Below, one piece after another: positions 39,428-54,000 of a stretch of DNA of 64,000 nucleotides. The notes under the pieces were generated by a model. The model was given only the letters and a program-made list of their open reading frames with translations. It did no database searches and was not told the origin of the DNA. Both the position numbers and the translations under genes were made by a program. Source of the stretch: Xanthostigma xanthostigma (taxonomy: Eukaryota > Arthropoda > Insecta > Raphidioptera > Raphidiidae). The stretch is from positions 33,276,501-33,340,500 of the forward strand of contig OY754470.1 of NCBI GenBank assembly GCA_963575645.1, given 5' to 3'. Numbering within the stretch: the first letter of the stretch is position 1; the number at the start of each line of letters is the position of its first letter.

Positions 39428-41241
39428 GTTATAGAGTAAATAGACTTACCTTTCTAAAATAAAGCAATTTTGCCTTTAAGGACTTATTTGCACGCAATTG
39501 TCGTGAAGCATGTAAAAACTGCTTGTCAGCGTTAAAATAATGGTTAATATGCAGTTTGCATTTTCTTATGAGAGAATGATCCAAACCTGAATGTTATAGT
39601 GTAAATAGACTTACCTTCATGAAATAAAGCAATTTTGCCTATAAGGACTTATTTGCCCCTTATTGTCATAAAGCATGTAAAAAATGCTTGTATGCGTTAA
39701 AATGATAGTAAATATGCAGTTTGCATTTTCTTATGAGAGAAAGATCCAAACCAGAATGTTATAGTGTAAATAGACTTACCCTCATAAAATAAAGCAATTT
39801 TGCCTATAAGGACTCATTTGCACCTACTTGTCATAACGCTTGTAAAAACTGCGTGTATGCGTTAAAATAATAGTTAATATGCAGTTTGCATTTTCTTATA
39901 AGAGAATGATCTAAACCTGAATGTTATAGTTTAAGTAAACTAACCTTTGTAAAGTAAAGCAATTTTGCCTATAAGGACTCATTTGCCCCTAATTGTCATA
40001 AAGCATGTAAAAACTGCTTGTATGCGTTAAAATAATGGTTAATATGCAGATTGCATTTTCTTATGAGAGAATGATCCAAACCTGAATGTTATAGTGTAAA
40101 TAGACATACCTTTGTAAAATAAAGCAATTTTGCCTATAAGGACTCATTTGCACGCAATTGTCGTGAAGCATGTAAAAACTGCTTGTCTGCGTTAAAATAA
40201 TGGTTAATATGCAGTTTGCATTTTCTTATGAGAGAATGATCCAAACCTGAATGTTATAGTGTAAATAGACTAACCTTTGTAAAATAAAGCAATTTTGCCT
40301 ATAAAGACTTATTTGCACCTAATTGTCATAAAGCATGTAAAAACTGCTTGTCTGCGTTTAAATAATGGATAATATGCAGTTTGCATTTTCTTATGAGAGA
40401 ATGATCCAAACCTGAATGTTATAGTGTAAATAGACTTACCCTCATGAAATAAAGCAATTATGCCTATAAGGACTCATTTGCACCTAATTGTCGTAAAGCA
40501 TGTAAAAACTGCTTGTCTGCGTTTAAATAATAGTTAATATGCAGTTTGCATTTTCTTATGAGAGAATGATCTAAACCTGAATGTTATAGTTTAAGTAAAC
40601 TTACCTTTGTAAAATAAAGCAATTTTGCCTATATAGACTAATTTGCCCCTAATTGTCGTAAAGCATGTAAAAACTGCTTGTATGCGTTAAAATAATGGTT
40701 AATATGCAGTTTGCATTTTCTTATGAGAGAATGATCCAAACCTGAATGTTATAGTGTAAATAGATTTACCTTTGTAAAATAAAGCAATTTTGCCTATAAG
40801 GACTCATTTGCACGCAATTGTCGTGAAGCATGTAAAAACTGCTTGTCTGCGTGAAAATGATAGTAAATATGCAGTTTGCATTTTCTTATGAGAGAATGAT
40901 CTAAACCTGAATGTTATAGTGTAAATAGACTTACCCTCATGAAATAAAGCAATTTTGCCTATAAGGACTCATTTGCACCTAATTGTCATAAAGCATGTAA
41001 AAACTGCTTGTATGCGTTAAAATAATAGTTAATATGCAGTTTGCATTTTCTTGTGAGAGAATGATCCAAACCTGAATGTTATAGTGTAAGTAAACTTACC
41101 TTTGTGAAATAAAGCAGTTTTGCCTAAAAGGACTCATTTGCACCTAATTGTCGTAAAGCATGTAAAAACTGCTTGTTGCGTTAAAATAATGGTTAATATG
41201 CAGTTTGCATTTTCTTATGATAGAATGATCCAACCCTGAAT

Positions 41242-42065
41242 ATTATAGTGAAAGTAGACTTACCTTTGTGAAATAAAGCAATTCTGCCTATAAGGACACA
41301 TTTGCACCTAATTGTCATAAAGCATGTAAAAAATGCTTGTATGCGTTAAAATAATGGTTAATATGCAGTTTGCATTTTCTTATGAGAGAATGATCCAAAC
41401 CTGAATGGTATAGTGTAAATAGACTTACCTTTGTAAAATAAAGCAATTTTGCCTACAAGGACTCATTTTCACGCAATTGTCGTGAAGCATGTAAAGACTG
41501 TTTGTCTGCGTTAAAATATTGGTTAATATGCAGTTTGCATTTTCTTATGAGAGAATGATCTAACCCTGAATATTATAGTGAAAGTAGACTTACCTTTGTG
41601 AATAAAGGAATTCTGCCTATAAGGACACATTTGCACCTAATTGTCATAAAGCATGTAAATACTGCTTGTCTGCGTGAAAAAAATAGGAAATGATCAGTTT
41701 GCATTATCTTTTGAGAAAATGATCCAAACCTGAATGTTATAATATAAATAGACTTACCTTTGTAAAATAAAGCAATTTTGCCTATAAGGACTCATTTGCA
41801 CGCAATTGTCGTGAAGCATGTAAAAACTGCTTGTCTGCGTTAAAATAATGGTTAATATGCAGTTTGCATTTTCTTATGAGAGAATGATCCAACCCTGAAT
41901 ATTATAGTGAAAGTAGACTTACCTTTGTGAAATAAAGCAATTTTGCCTATAAGGACTTATTTGCACCTAATTGTCATAAAGCATGTAAATACTGCTTGTC
42001 TGAGTGAAAATAATAGGAAATGATCAGTTTGCATTATCTTTCGAGAAAATGATCCAAACTTGAAT
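41242..42065 (+). repeat. Divergent monomer cluster, long form (copy 3)
   Basis: This is the 12,040-bp-shifted copy of the 29,202-30,025 cluster, with GAATTC at 41,608, the same TTATGATAGAATG variant just upstream (near 41,220) and the same 164-bp member. Confidence 0.85.
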
Positions 42066-45000
42066 GTTATAGTGTAAATAGACTTACCTTTCTAAAATAA
42101 AGCAATTTTGCCTTTAAGGACTTATTTGCACGCAATTGTCGTGAAGCATGTAAAAACTGCTTGTCAGCGTTAAAATAATGGTTAATATGCAGTTTGCTTT
42201 TTCTTATGAGAGAATGATCCAAACCTGAATGTTATAGTGTAAATAGACTTACCTTCATGAAATAAAGCAATTTTGCCTATAAGGACTTATTTGCCCCTTA
42301 TTGTCATAAAGCATGTAAAAACTGCTTGTATGCGTTAAAATAATGTATAATATGCAGTTTGCATTTTCTTATGAGAGAATGATCCAAACCTGAATGTTAT
42401 AGTGTAAATAGACTAACCTTCATGAAATAAAGAAATTTTGCCTATAAGGACTCATTTGCCCCTAATTGTCATAAAGCATGTAAAAACTGCTTGTATGCGT
42501 TAAAATGATAGTAAATAAGCAGTTTGCATTTTCTTATGAGAGAAAGATCCAAACCAGAGTGTTATAGTGTAAATAGACTTACCCTCATAAAATAAAGCAA
42601 TTTTGCCTATAAGGACTCATTTGCACCTACTTGTCATAAAGCTTGTAAAAACTGCGTGTATGCGTTAAAATAATAGTTAATATGCAGTTTGCATTTTCTT
42701 ATAAGAGAATGATCTAAACCTGAATGTTATAGTTTAAGTAAACTTACCTTTGTAAAGTAAAGCAATTTTGCCTATAAGGACTCATTTGCCCCTAATTGTC
42801 ATAAAGCATGTAAAAACTGCTTGTATGCGTTAAAATAATGGTTAATATGCAGTTTGCATTTTCTTATGAGAGAATGATCCAAACCTGAATGTTATAGTGT
42901 AAATAGACTTACCTTTGTAAAATAAAGCAATTTTGCCTATAAGGACTCATTTGCACGCAATTGTCGTGAAGCATGTAAAAACTGCTTGTCTGCGTGAAAA
43001 TGATAGTAAATATGCAGTTTGCATTTTCTTATGAGAGAATGATCCAAACCTGAACGTTATAGTGTAAATAGACTTACCCTCATAAAATAAAGCAATTTTG
43101 CTTATAAGGACTCATTTGCACGCAATTGTCGTGAAGCATGTAAAAACTGCTTGTCTGCGTTAAAATAATGGTTAATATACAGTTTGCATTTTCTTATGAG
43201 AGAATGATCCAAACCTGAATGTTATAGTGTAAATAGACTAACCTTCATGAAATAGAGCAATTTTTCCTATAAGGACTCATTTGCCCCTAATTGTCATAAA
43301 GCATGTAAAAACTGCTTGTCAGCGTTAAAATAATGGTTAATATGCAGTTTGCATTTTCTTATGAGAGAATGATCCAAACCTGATTGTTATAGTGTAAATA
43401 GACTTACCTTCATGAAATAAAGCAATTTTGCCTATAAGGACTTATTTGCCCCTTATTGTCACAAAGCATGTAAAAACTGCTTGTATGCGTTAAAATAATG
43501 TATAATATGCAGTTTGCATTTTCTTATGAGAGAATGATCCAAATCTGAATGTTATAGTGAAAATAGACTTACCTTTGTAAAATAAAACATTTTTGCCTAT
43601 AAGGACTCATTTGCACGCAATTGTCGTGAAGCATGTAAAAACTGCTTGTCTGCGTTAAAATAATGGTTAATATGCAGTTTGCATTTTTTTATGAGAGAAT
43701 GATCCAAACCTGAATGTTATAGTGTAAATAGACTAACCTTTGTAAAATAAAGCAATTTTGCCTATAAAGACTTATTTGCACCTAATTGTCATAAAGCATG
43801 TAAAAACTGCTTGTCTGCGTTTAAATAATGGATAATATGCAGTTTGCATTTTCTTATGAGAGAATGATCCAAACCTGAATGTTATAGTGTAAATAGACTT
43901 ACCCTCATGAAATAAAGCAATTATGCCTATAAGGACTCATTTGCACCTAATTGTCGTAAAGCATGTAAAAACTGCTTGTCTGCGTTTAAATAATAGTTAA
44001 TATGCAGTTTGCATTTTCTTATGAGAGAATGATCTAAACCTGAATGTTATAGTTTAAGTAAACTTACCTTTGTAAAATAAAGCAATTTTGCCTATATAGA
44101 CTAATTTGCCCCTAATTGTCGTAAAGCATGTAAAAACTGCTTGTATGCGTTAAAATAATGGTTAATATGCAGTTTGCATTTTCTTATGAGAGAATGATCC
44201 AAACCTGAATGTTATAGTGTAAATAGATTTACCTTTGTAAAATAAAGCAATTTTGCCTATAAGGACTCATTTGCACGCAATTGTCGTGAAGCATGTAAAA
44301 ACTGCTTGTCTGCGTGAAAATGATAGTAAATATGCAGTTTGCATTTTCTTATGAGAGAATGATCTAAACCTGAATGTTATAGTGTAAATAGACTTACCCT
44401 CATGAAATAAAGCAATTTTGCCTATAAGGACTCATTTGCACCTAATTGTCATAAAGCTTGTAAAAACTGCTTGTATGGGTTAAAATAATAGTTAATATGC
44501 AGTTTGCATTTTCTTATGAGAGAATGATCTAAACCTGAATGTTATAGTTTAAGTAAACTTACCTTTGTAAAATAAAGCAATTTTGCCTATATAGACTAAT
44601 TTGCCCCTAATTGTCGTAAAGCATGTAAAAACTGCTTGTATGCGTTAAAATAATGGTTAATATGCAGTTTGCATTTTCTTATGAGAGAATGATCCAAACC
44701 TGAATGTTATAGTGTAAATAGATTTACCTTTGTAAAATAAAGCAATTTTGCCTATAAGGACTCATTTGCACGCAATTGTCGTGAAGCATGTAAAAACTGC
44801 TTGTCTGCGTGAAAATGATAGTAAATATGCAGTTTGCATTTTCTTATGAGAGAATGATCTAAACCTGAATGTTATAGTGTAAATATACTTACCCTCATGA
44901 AATAAAGCAATTTTGCCTATAAAGACTCATTTGCACCTAATTGTCGTAAAGCATGTAAAAACTGCTTGTCTGCGTTTAAATAATGGATAATATGCAGTTT

Positions 45001-45742
45001 GCATTTTCTTATGAGAGAATGATCCAAACCTGAATGTTATAGTGTAAATAGACTTACCCTCATGAAATAAAGCAATTATGCCTATAAGGACTCATTTGCA
45101 CCTAATTGTCATAAAGCATGTAAAAACTGCTTGTATGCGTTAAAATAATAGTTAATATGCAGTTTGCATTTTTTTGTGAGAGAATGATCCAAACCTGAAT
45201 GTTATAGTGTAAGTAAACTTACCTTTGTGAAATAAAGCAGTTTTGCCTAAAAGGACTCATTTGCACCTAATTGTCGTAAAGCATGTAAAAACTGCTTGTT
45301 GCGTTAAAATAATGGTTAATATGCAGTTTGCATTTTCTTATGAGAGAATGATCCAAACCTGAATGTTATAGTGTAAATAGATTTACCTTTGTAAAATAAA
45401 GCAATTTTGCCTATAAGGACTCATTTGCACGCAATTGTCGTGAAGCATGTAAAAACTGCTTGTCTGCGTGAAAATGATAGTAAATATGCAGTTTGCATTT
45501 TCTTATGAGAGAATGATCTAAACCTGAATGTTATAGTGTAAATAGACTTACCCTCATGAAATAAAGCAATTTTGCCTATAAGGACTCATTTGCACCTAAT
45601 TGTCATAAAGCTTGTAAAAACTGCTTGTATGCGTTAAAATAATAGTTAATATGCAGTTTGCATTTTCTTATGAGAGAATGATCTAAACCTGAATGTTATA
45701 GTTTAAGTAAACTTACCTTTGTAAAATAAAGCAATTTTGCCT

Positions 45743-46710
45743 ATATAGACTAATTTGCCCCTAATTGTCGTAAAGCATGTAAAAACTGCTTGTATGCGTT
45801 AAAACAATAGTTAATATGCAGTTTGCATTTTCTTATGAGAGAATGATCCAAACCTGAATGTTATAGTGTAAATAGACTTACCCTCATGAAATAAAGCAAT
45901 TATGCCTATAAGGACTCATTTGCACCTAATTGTCATAAAGCATGTAAAAACTGCTTGTATGCGTTAAAATAATAGTTAATATGCAGTTTGCATTTTTTTG
46001 TGAGAGAATGATCCAAACCTGAATGTTATAGTGTAAGTAAACTTACCTTTGTGAAATAAAGCAGTTTTGCCTAAAAGGACTCATTTGCACCTAATTGTCA
46101 TAAAGCATGTAAAAAATGCTTGTATGCGTTAAAATAATGGTTAATATGCAGTTTGCATTTTCTTATGAGAGAATGATCCAAACCTGAATGTTATAGTGTA
46201 AGTAGACTTACCTTTGTAAAATAAAGCAATTTTGCCTACAAGGACTCATTTGCACGCAATTGTCGTGAAGCATGTAAAGACTGTTTGTCTGCGTTAAAAT
46301 ATTGGTTAATATGCAGTTTGCATTTTCTTATGAGAGAATGATCCAACCCTGAATATTATAGTGAAAGTAGACTTACCTTTGTGAATAAAGGAATTCTGCC
46401 TATAAGGACACATTTGCACCTAATTGTCATAAAGCATGTAAATACTGCTTGTCTGCGTGAAAAAAATAGGAAATGATCAGTTTGCATTATCTTTTGAGAA
46501 AATGATCCAAACCTGAATGTTATAATATAAATAGACTTACCTTTGTAAAATAAAGCAATTTTGCCTATAAGGACGTATTTGCACCTAATTGTCATAAAGC
46601 ATGTAAATACTGCTTGTCTGAGTGAAAATAATAGGAAATGATCAGTTTGCATTATCTTTCGAGAAAATGATCCAAACCTGAATGTTATAGAGTAAATAGA
46701 CTTACCTTTC
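45743..46710 (+). repeat. Six-monomer segment present only in copy II
   Basis: The 12,040-bp match stops at 45,742 (CTATATAGAC against CTTTAAGGAC at 33,703) and the 13,029-bp match starts at 46,711, so about 968 bp has no equivalent in copy I at this place. The segment itself matches 38,487-39,454 (shift 7,256), including the rare GTTAAAACAATAG form near 45,800 and the short divergent cluster. It was either inserted from that source or lost from copy I. Confidence 0.8.
46025..46683 (+). repeat. Divergent monomer cluster, short form (copy 2)
   Basis: This is the 7,256-bp-shifted copy of 38,769-39,427, with the same two fusion monomers (starts 46,025 and 46,519), the one-base deletion and GAATTC at 46,391. 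Confidence 0.8.
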
Positions 46711-49700
46711 TAAAATAAAGCAATTTTGCCTTTAAGGACTTATTTGCACGCAATTGTCGTGAAGCATGTAAAAACTGCTTGTCAGCGTTAAAATAATGGT
46801 TAATATGCAGTTTGCATTTTCTTATGAGAGAATGATCCAAACCTGAATGTTATAGTGTAAATAGACTTACCTTCATGAAATAAAGCAATTTTGCCTATAA
46901 GGACTTATTTGCCCCTTATTGTCATAAAGCATGTAAAAAATGCTTGTATGCGTTAAAATGATAGTAAATATGCAGTTTGCATTTTCTTATGAGAGAAAGA
47001 TCCAAACCAGAATGTTATAGTGTAAATAGACTTACCCTCATAAAATAAAGCAATTTTGCCTATAAGGACTCATTTGCACCTACTTGTCATAAAGCTTGTA
47101 AAAACTGCGTGTATGCGTTAAAATAATAGTTAATATGCAGTTTGCATTTTCTTATAAGAGAATGATCTAAACCTGAATGTTATAGTTTAAGTAAACTAAC
47201 CTTTGTAAAGTAAAGCAATTTTGCCTATAAGGACTCATTTGCCCCTAATTGTCATAAAGCATGTAAAAACTGCTTGTATGCGTTAAAATAATGGTTAATA
47301 TGCAGATTGCATTTTCTTATGAGAGAATGATCCAAACCTGAATGTTATAGTGTAAATAGACATACCTTTGTAAAATAAAGCAATTTTGCCTATAAGGACT
47401 CATTTGCACGCAATTGTCGTGAAGCATGTAAAAACTGCTTGTCTGCGTGAAAATGAAAGTATATATGCAGTTTGCATTTTCTTATGAGAGAATGATCCAA
47501 ACCTGAATGTTATAGTGTAAATAGACTTACCCTCATGAAATAAAGCAATTTTGCCTATAAAGACTCATTTGCACCTAATTGTCATAAAGCATGTAAAAAC
47601 TGCTTGTCTGCGTTTAAATAATAGTTAATATGCAGTTTGCATTTTCTTATGAGAGAATGATCCAAACCTGAATGTTATAGTGTAAATAGACTTACCTTCA
47701 TGAAATAAAGCAATTTTGCCTATAAGGACTCATTTGCCCCTAATTGTCATAAAGCATGTAAAAACTGCTTGTATGCGTTAAAATAATGGTTAATATGCAG
47801 ATTGCATTTTCTTATGAGAGAACGATCCAAACCTGAATGTTTTAGTGTAAATAGACTTACCCTCATGAAATAAAGCAATTTTGCCTATAAAGACTCATTT
47901 GCACCTAATTGTCATAAAGCATGTAAAAACTGCTTGTATGCGTTAAAATGATAGTAAATATGCAGTTTGCATTTTCTTATGAGAGAATGATCCAAACCTG
48001 AATGTTTTAGTGTAAATAGATTTACCCTCATGAAATAAAGCAATTTTGCCTATAAGGACTCATTTGCACCTAATTGTCATAAAGCTTGTAAAAACTGCGT
48101 GTATGCGTTAAAATAACAGTTAATATGCAGTTTGCATTTTCTTATGAGAGAATGTTCTAAACCTGAATGTTATAGTTTAAGTAAACTTACCTTTGTAAAA
48201 TAAAGCAATTTTGCCTATAAGGACTCATTTGCCCTTAATTGTCATAAAGCATGTAAAAACTGCTTGTATGCGTTAAAATAATGGTTAATATGCAGTTTGC
48301 ATTTTCTTATGTGAGAATGATCCAAACCTGAATGTTATAGTGTTAATAGACTTACATTTGTAAAATAAAGCAATTTTGCCTATAAGGACTCATTTGCACG
48401 CAATTGTCGTGAAGCATGTAAAAACTGCTTGTCTGCGTGAAAATGATAGTAATAATGCAGTTTGCATTTTCTTATGAGAGAATGATCCAAACCTGAACGT
48501 TATAGTGTAAATAGACTTACCCTCATAAAATAAAGCAATTTTGCCTATAAAGATTCATTTGCACCTAATTGTCGTAAAGCAAGTGAAAACTGCTTGTCTG
48601 CGTTTAAATAATGGTTAATATGCAGTTTGCATTTTCTTATGAGAAAATGATCCAAACCTGAATGTTATAGTGTAAATAGACTTACCTTCATGAAATAAAG
48701 CAATTTTGCCTATAAGGACTCATTTGCCCCTTTTTGTCATAAAGCGTGTAAAAACTGCTTGTCAGCGTTAAAATAATGGTTAATATGCAGTTTGCATTTT
48801 CTTATGAGAGAATGATCCAAACCTGAATGTTATAGTGTAAATAGACTTACCTTCATGAAATAAAGCAATTTTGCCTATAAGGACTCATTTGCCCCTTATT
48901 GTCATTAAACATGTAAAAACTGCTTGTATGCGTTAAAATAATGTATAATATGCAGTTTGCATTTTCTTATGAGAGAATGATCCAAACCTGAATGTTATAG
49001 TGAAAATAGACTTACCTTTGTAAAATAAAGCAATTTTGCCTATGAGGACTCATTTGCACGCAATTGTCGTGAAGCATGTAAAAACTGCTTGTTTGCGTAA
49101 AAATGATAGTAAATATGCAGTTTGCATTTTCTTATGAGAGAATGATCCAAACCTGAATGTTATAGTGTAAATAGACTTACCCTCATGAAATAAAGCAATT
49201 TTGCCTATAAAGACTCATTTGCACCTAATTGTCGTGAAGCATGTAAAAACTGCTTGTGTGCGTTTAAATAATGGTTTATATGCAGTTTGCATTTTCTTAT
49301 GAGAGAAAGATCCAAACCTGAATGTTATAGTGTAAATAGACTTACCTTCATGAAATAAAGCAATTTTGCCTATAAGGACTCATTTGCACCTACTTGTCAT
49401 AAAGCTTGTAAAAACTGCGTGTATGCGTTAAAATAATAGTTAATATGCAGTTTGCATTTTCTTATAAGAGAATGATCTAAACCTGAATGGTATAGTTTAA
49501 GTAAACTAACCTTTGTAAAGTAAAGCAATTTTGCCTATAAGGACTCATTTGCCCCTAATTGTCATAAAGCATGTAAAAACTGCTTGTATGCGTTAAAATA
49601 ATGGTTAATATGCAGTTTGCATTTTCTTATGAGAGAATGATCCAAACCTGAATGTTATAGTGAAAATAGACTTACCTTTGTAAAATAAAGCAATTTTGCC

Positions 49701-51073
49701 TATAAGGACTCATTTGCACGCAATTGTCGTGAAGCATGTAAAAACTGCTTGTCTGCGTGAAAATGATAGTAAATATGCAGTTTGCATTTTCTTATGAGAG
49801 AATGATCTAAACCTGAATGTTATAGTGTAAATAAACTAACCTTCATGAAATAAAGCAATTTTGCCTATAAGGACTCATTTGCCCCTAATTGTCATAAAGC
49901 ATGTAAAAACTGCTTGTCAGCGTTAAAATAATGGTTAATATGCAGTTTGATTTTCTTATGAGAGAATGATCCAAACCTGAATGTTATAGTGTAAATAGAC
50001 TTACCTTCATGAAATAAAGCAATTTTGCCTATAAGGACTTATTTGCCCCTTATTGTCATAAAGCATGTAAAAACTGCTTGTATGCGTTAAAATAATGTAT
50101 AATATGCAGTTTGCATTTTCTTATGAGAGAATGACCCAAACCTGAATGTTATAGTGTACATAGACTTACCCTCATGAAATAAAGCAATTTTGCCCTTAAG
50201 GACTCATTTGCACCTAATTGTCATAAAGCTTGTAAAAACTGCTTGTATGCGTTAAAATAATAGTTAATATGCAGTTTGCATTTTCTTATGAGAGAATGAT
50301 CTAAACCTGAATGTTATAGTTTAAGTAAACTTACCTTTGTAAAATAAAGCAATTTTGCCTATATAGACTAATTTGCCCCTAATTGTCGTAAAGCATGTAA
50401 AGACTGCTTGTATGCGTTAAAATAATGGTTAATATGCAGTTTGCATTTTCTTATGAGAGAATGATCCAAACCTGAATGTTATAGTGTAAATAGATTTACC
50501 TTTGTAAAATAAAGCAATTTTGCCTATAAGGACTCCTTTGCACGCAATTGACGTGAAGCATGTAAAAACTGCTTGTCTGCGTGAAAATGATTGTAAATTT
50601 GCAGTTTGCATTTTCTTATGAGAGAATGATCCAAACCTGAATGTTATAGTGTAAATAGACTTACCTTCATGAAATAAAGCAATTTTGCCTATAAGGACTT
50701 ATTTGCCCCTTATTGTCATAAAGCATGTAAAAACTGCTTGTATGCGTTAAAATAATGTATAATATGCAGTTTGCATTTTCTTATGAGAGAATGACCCAAA
50801 CCTGAATGTTATAGTGTACATAGACTTACCCTCATGAAATAAAGCAATTTTGCCCTTAAGGACTCATTTGCACCTAATTGTCATAAAGCTTGTAAAAACT
50901 GCTTGTATGCGTTAAAATAATAGTTAATATGCAGTTTGCATTTTCTTATGAGAGAATGATCTAAACCTGAATGTTATAGTTTAAGTAAACTTACCTTTGT
51001 AAAATAAAGCAATTTTGCCTATATAGACTAATTTGCCCCTAATTGTCGTAAAGCATGTAAAGACTGCTTGTAT

Positions 51074-54000
51074 GCGTTAAAATAATGGTTAATATGCAGT
51101 TTGCATTTTCTTATGAGAGAATGATCCAAACCTGAATGTTATAGTGTAAATAGATTTACCTTTGTAAAATAAAGCAATTTTGCCTATAAGGACTCATTTG
51201 CACGCAATTGTCGTGAAGCATGTAAAAACTGCTTGTCTGCGTGAAAATGATAGTAAATATGCAGTTTGCATTTTCTTATGAGAGAATGATCTAAACCTGA
51301 ATGTTATAGTGTAAATAGACTTACCCTCATGAAATAAAGCAATTTTGCCTATAAGGACTCATTTGCACCTAATTGTCATAAAGCTTGTAAAAACTGCTTG
51401 TATGCGTTAAAATAATAGTTAATATGCAGTTTGCATTTTCTTATGAGAGAATGATCTAAACCTGAATGTTATAGTTTAAGTAAACTTACCTTTGTAAAAT
51501 AAAGCAATTTTGCCTATATAGACTAATTTGCCCCTAATTGTCGTAAAGCATGTAAAAACTGCTTGTATGCGTTAAAACAATAGTTAATATGCAGTTTGCA
51601 TTTTCTTATGAGAGAATGATCCAAACCTGAATGTTATAGTGTAAATAGACTTACCCTCATGAAATAAAGCAATTATGCCTATAAGGACTCATTTGCACCT
51701 AATTGTCATAAAGCATGTAAAAACTGCTTGTATGCGTTAAAATAATAGTTAATATGCAGTTTGCATTTTTTTGTGAGAGAATGATCCAAACCTGAATGTT
51801 ATAGTGTAAGTAAACTTACCTTTGTGAAATAAAGCAGTTTTGCCTAAAAGGACTCATTTGCACCTAATTGTCATAAAGCATGTAAAAAATGCTTGTATGC
51901 GTTAAAATAATGGTTAATATGCAGTTTGCATTTTCTTATGAGAGAATGATCCAAACCTGAATGTTATAGTGTAAGTAGACTTACCTTTGTAAAATAAAGC
52001 AATTTTGCCTACAAGGACTCATTTGCACGCAATTGTCGTGAAGCATGTAAAGACTGTTTGTCTGCGTTAAAATATTGGTTAATATGCAGTTTGCATTTTC
52101 TTATGAGAGAATGATCCAACCCTGAATATTATAGTGAAAGTAGACTTACCTTTGTGAATAAAGGAATTCTGCCTATAAGGACACATTTGCACCTAATTGT
52201 CATAAAGCATGTAAATACTGCTTGTCTGCGTGAAAAAAATAGGAAATGATCAGTTTGCATTATCTTTTGAGAAAATGATCCAAACCTGAATGTTATAATA
52301 TAAATAGACTTACCTTTGTAAAATAAAGCAATTTTGCCTATAAGGACGTATTTGCACCTAATTGTCATAAAGCATGTAAATACTGCTTGTCTGAGTGAAA
52401 ATAATAGGAAATGATCAGTTTGCATTATCTTTCGAGAAAATGATCCAAACCTGAATGTTATAGAGTAAATAGACTTACCTTTCTAAAATAAAGCAATTTT
52501 GCCTTTAAGGACTTATTTGCACGCAATTGTCGTGAAGCATGTAAAAACTGCTTGTCAGCGTTAAAATAATGGTTAATATGCAGTTTGCATTTTCTTATGA
52601 GAGAATGATCCAAACCTGAATGTTATAGTGTAAATAGACTTACCTTCATGAAATAAAGCAATTTTGCCTATAAGGACTTATTTGCCCCTTATTGTCATAA
52701 AGCATGTAAAAAATGCTTGTATGCGTTAAAATGATAGTAAATATGCAGTTTGCATTTTCTTATGAGAGAAAGATCCAAACCAGAATGTTATAGTGTAAAT
52801 AGACTTACCCTCATAAAATAAAGCAATTTTGCCTATAAGGACTCATTTGCACCTACTTGTCATAAAGCTTGTAAAAACTGCGTGTATGCGTTAAAATAAT
52901 AGTTAATATGCAGTTTGCATTTTCTTATAAGAGAATGATCTAAACCTGAATGTTATAGTTTAAGTAAACTAACCTTTGTAAAGTAAAGCAATTTTGCCTA
53001 TAAGGACTCATTTGCCCCTAATTGTCATAAAGCATGTAAAAACTGCTTGTATGCGTTAAAATAATGGTTAATATGCAGATTGCATTTTCTTATGAGAGAA
53101 TGATCCAAACCTGAATGTTATAGTGTAAATAGACATACCTTTGTAAAATAAAGCAATTTTGCCTATAAGGACTCATTTGCACGCAATTGTCGTGAAGCAT
53201 GTAAAAACTGCTTGTCTGCGTGAAAATGAAAGTATATATGCAGTTTGCATTTTCTTATGAGAGAATGATCCAAACCTGAATGTTATAGTGTAAATAGACT
53301 TACCCTCATGAAATAAAGCAATTTTGCCTATAAAGACTCATTTGCACCTAATTGTCATAAAGCATGTAAAAACTGCTTGTCTGCGTTTAAATAATAGTTA
53401 ATATGCAGTTTGCATTTTCTTATGAGAGAATGATCCAAACCTGAATGTTATAGTGTAAATAGACTTACCTTCATGAAATAAAGCAATTTTGCCTATAAGG
53501 ACTCATTTGCCCCTAATTGTCATAAAGCATGTAAAAACTGCTTGTATGCGTTAAAATAATGGTTAATATGCAGATTGCATTTTCTTATGAGAGAACGATC
53601 CAAACCTGAATGTTTTAGTGTAAATAGACTTACCCTCATGAAATAAAGCAATTTTGCCTATAAAGACTCATTTGCACCTAATTGTCATAAAGCATGTAAA
53701 AACTGCTTGTATGCGTTAAAATGATAGTAAATATGCAGTTTGCATTTTCTTATGAGAGAATGATCCAAACCTGAATGTTTTAGTGTAAATAGATTTACCC
53801 TCATGAAATAAAGCAATTTTGCCTATAAGGACTCATTTGCACCTAATTGTCATAAAGCTTGTAAAAACTGCGTGTATGCGTTAAAATAACAGTTAATATG
53901 CAGTTTGCATTTTCTTATGAGAGAATGTTCTAAACCTGAATGTTATAGTTTAAGTAAACTTACCTTTGTAAAATAAAGCAATTTTGCCTATAAGGACTCA

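Larger units (their letters stand above)
28090..40129 (+). repeat. Large duplication, copy I (about 73 monomers)
   Basis: 28,090-33,702 matches 40,130-45,742 (shift 12,040 = 73 x 165 less 5). From 33,682 to 40,192 the match continues at 46,711-53,221 (shift 13,029 = 79 x 165 less 6). The five or six missing bases are exactly the one-base deletions counted inside the interval. I noticed one difference in each half: 30,140 (A against G at 42,180) and 39,837 (C against A at 52,866). Relative to copy II, six monomers are absent at about 33,682-33,702. No gene is present. Confidence 0.85.
45301..51073 (+). repeat. 35-monomer unit, tandem copy A (5,773 bp)
   Basis: 45,301-50,665 matches 51,074-56,438 at a shift of 5,773 bp (35 x 165 less the two one-base deletions near 46,380 and 49,958). 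The left edge is the CTTGTTGCG deletion monomer; the right edge is the ACCTT/ACCCT difference at 50,666. Copy A also includes 50,666-51,073, the remainder of the four-monomer duplication, which copy B lacks. The first 2.1 kb also matches 38,045-40,192. No gene is present. Confidence 0.85.
40130..53221 (+). repeat. Large duplication, copy II (about 79 monomers)
   Basis: This is the tandem counterpart of copy I, adjoining it directly at about 40,130. It carries six additional monomers at 45,743-46,710; otherwise monomer order, one-base deletions and rare variants are the same. Its right part overlaps the 35-monomer tandem duplication. No gene is present. Confidence 0.85.
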
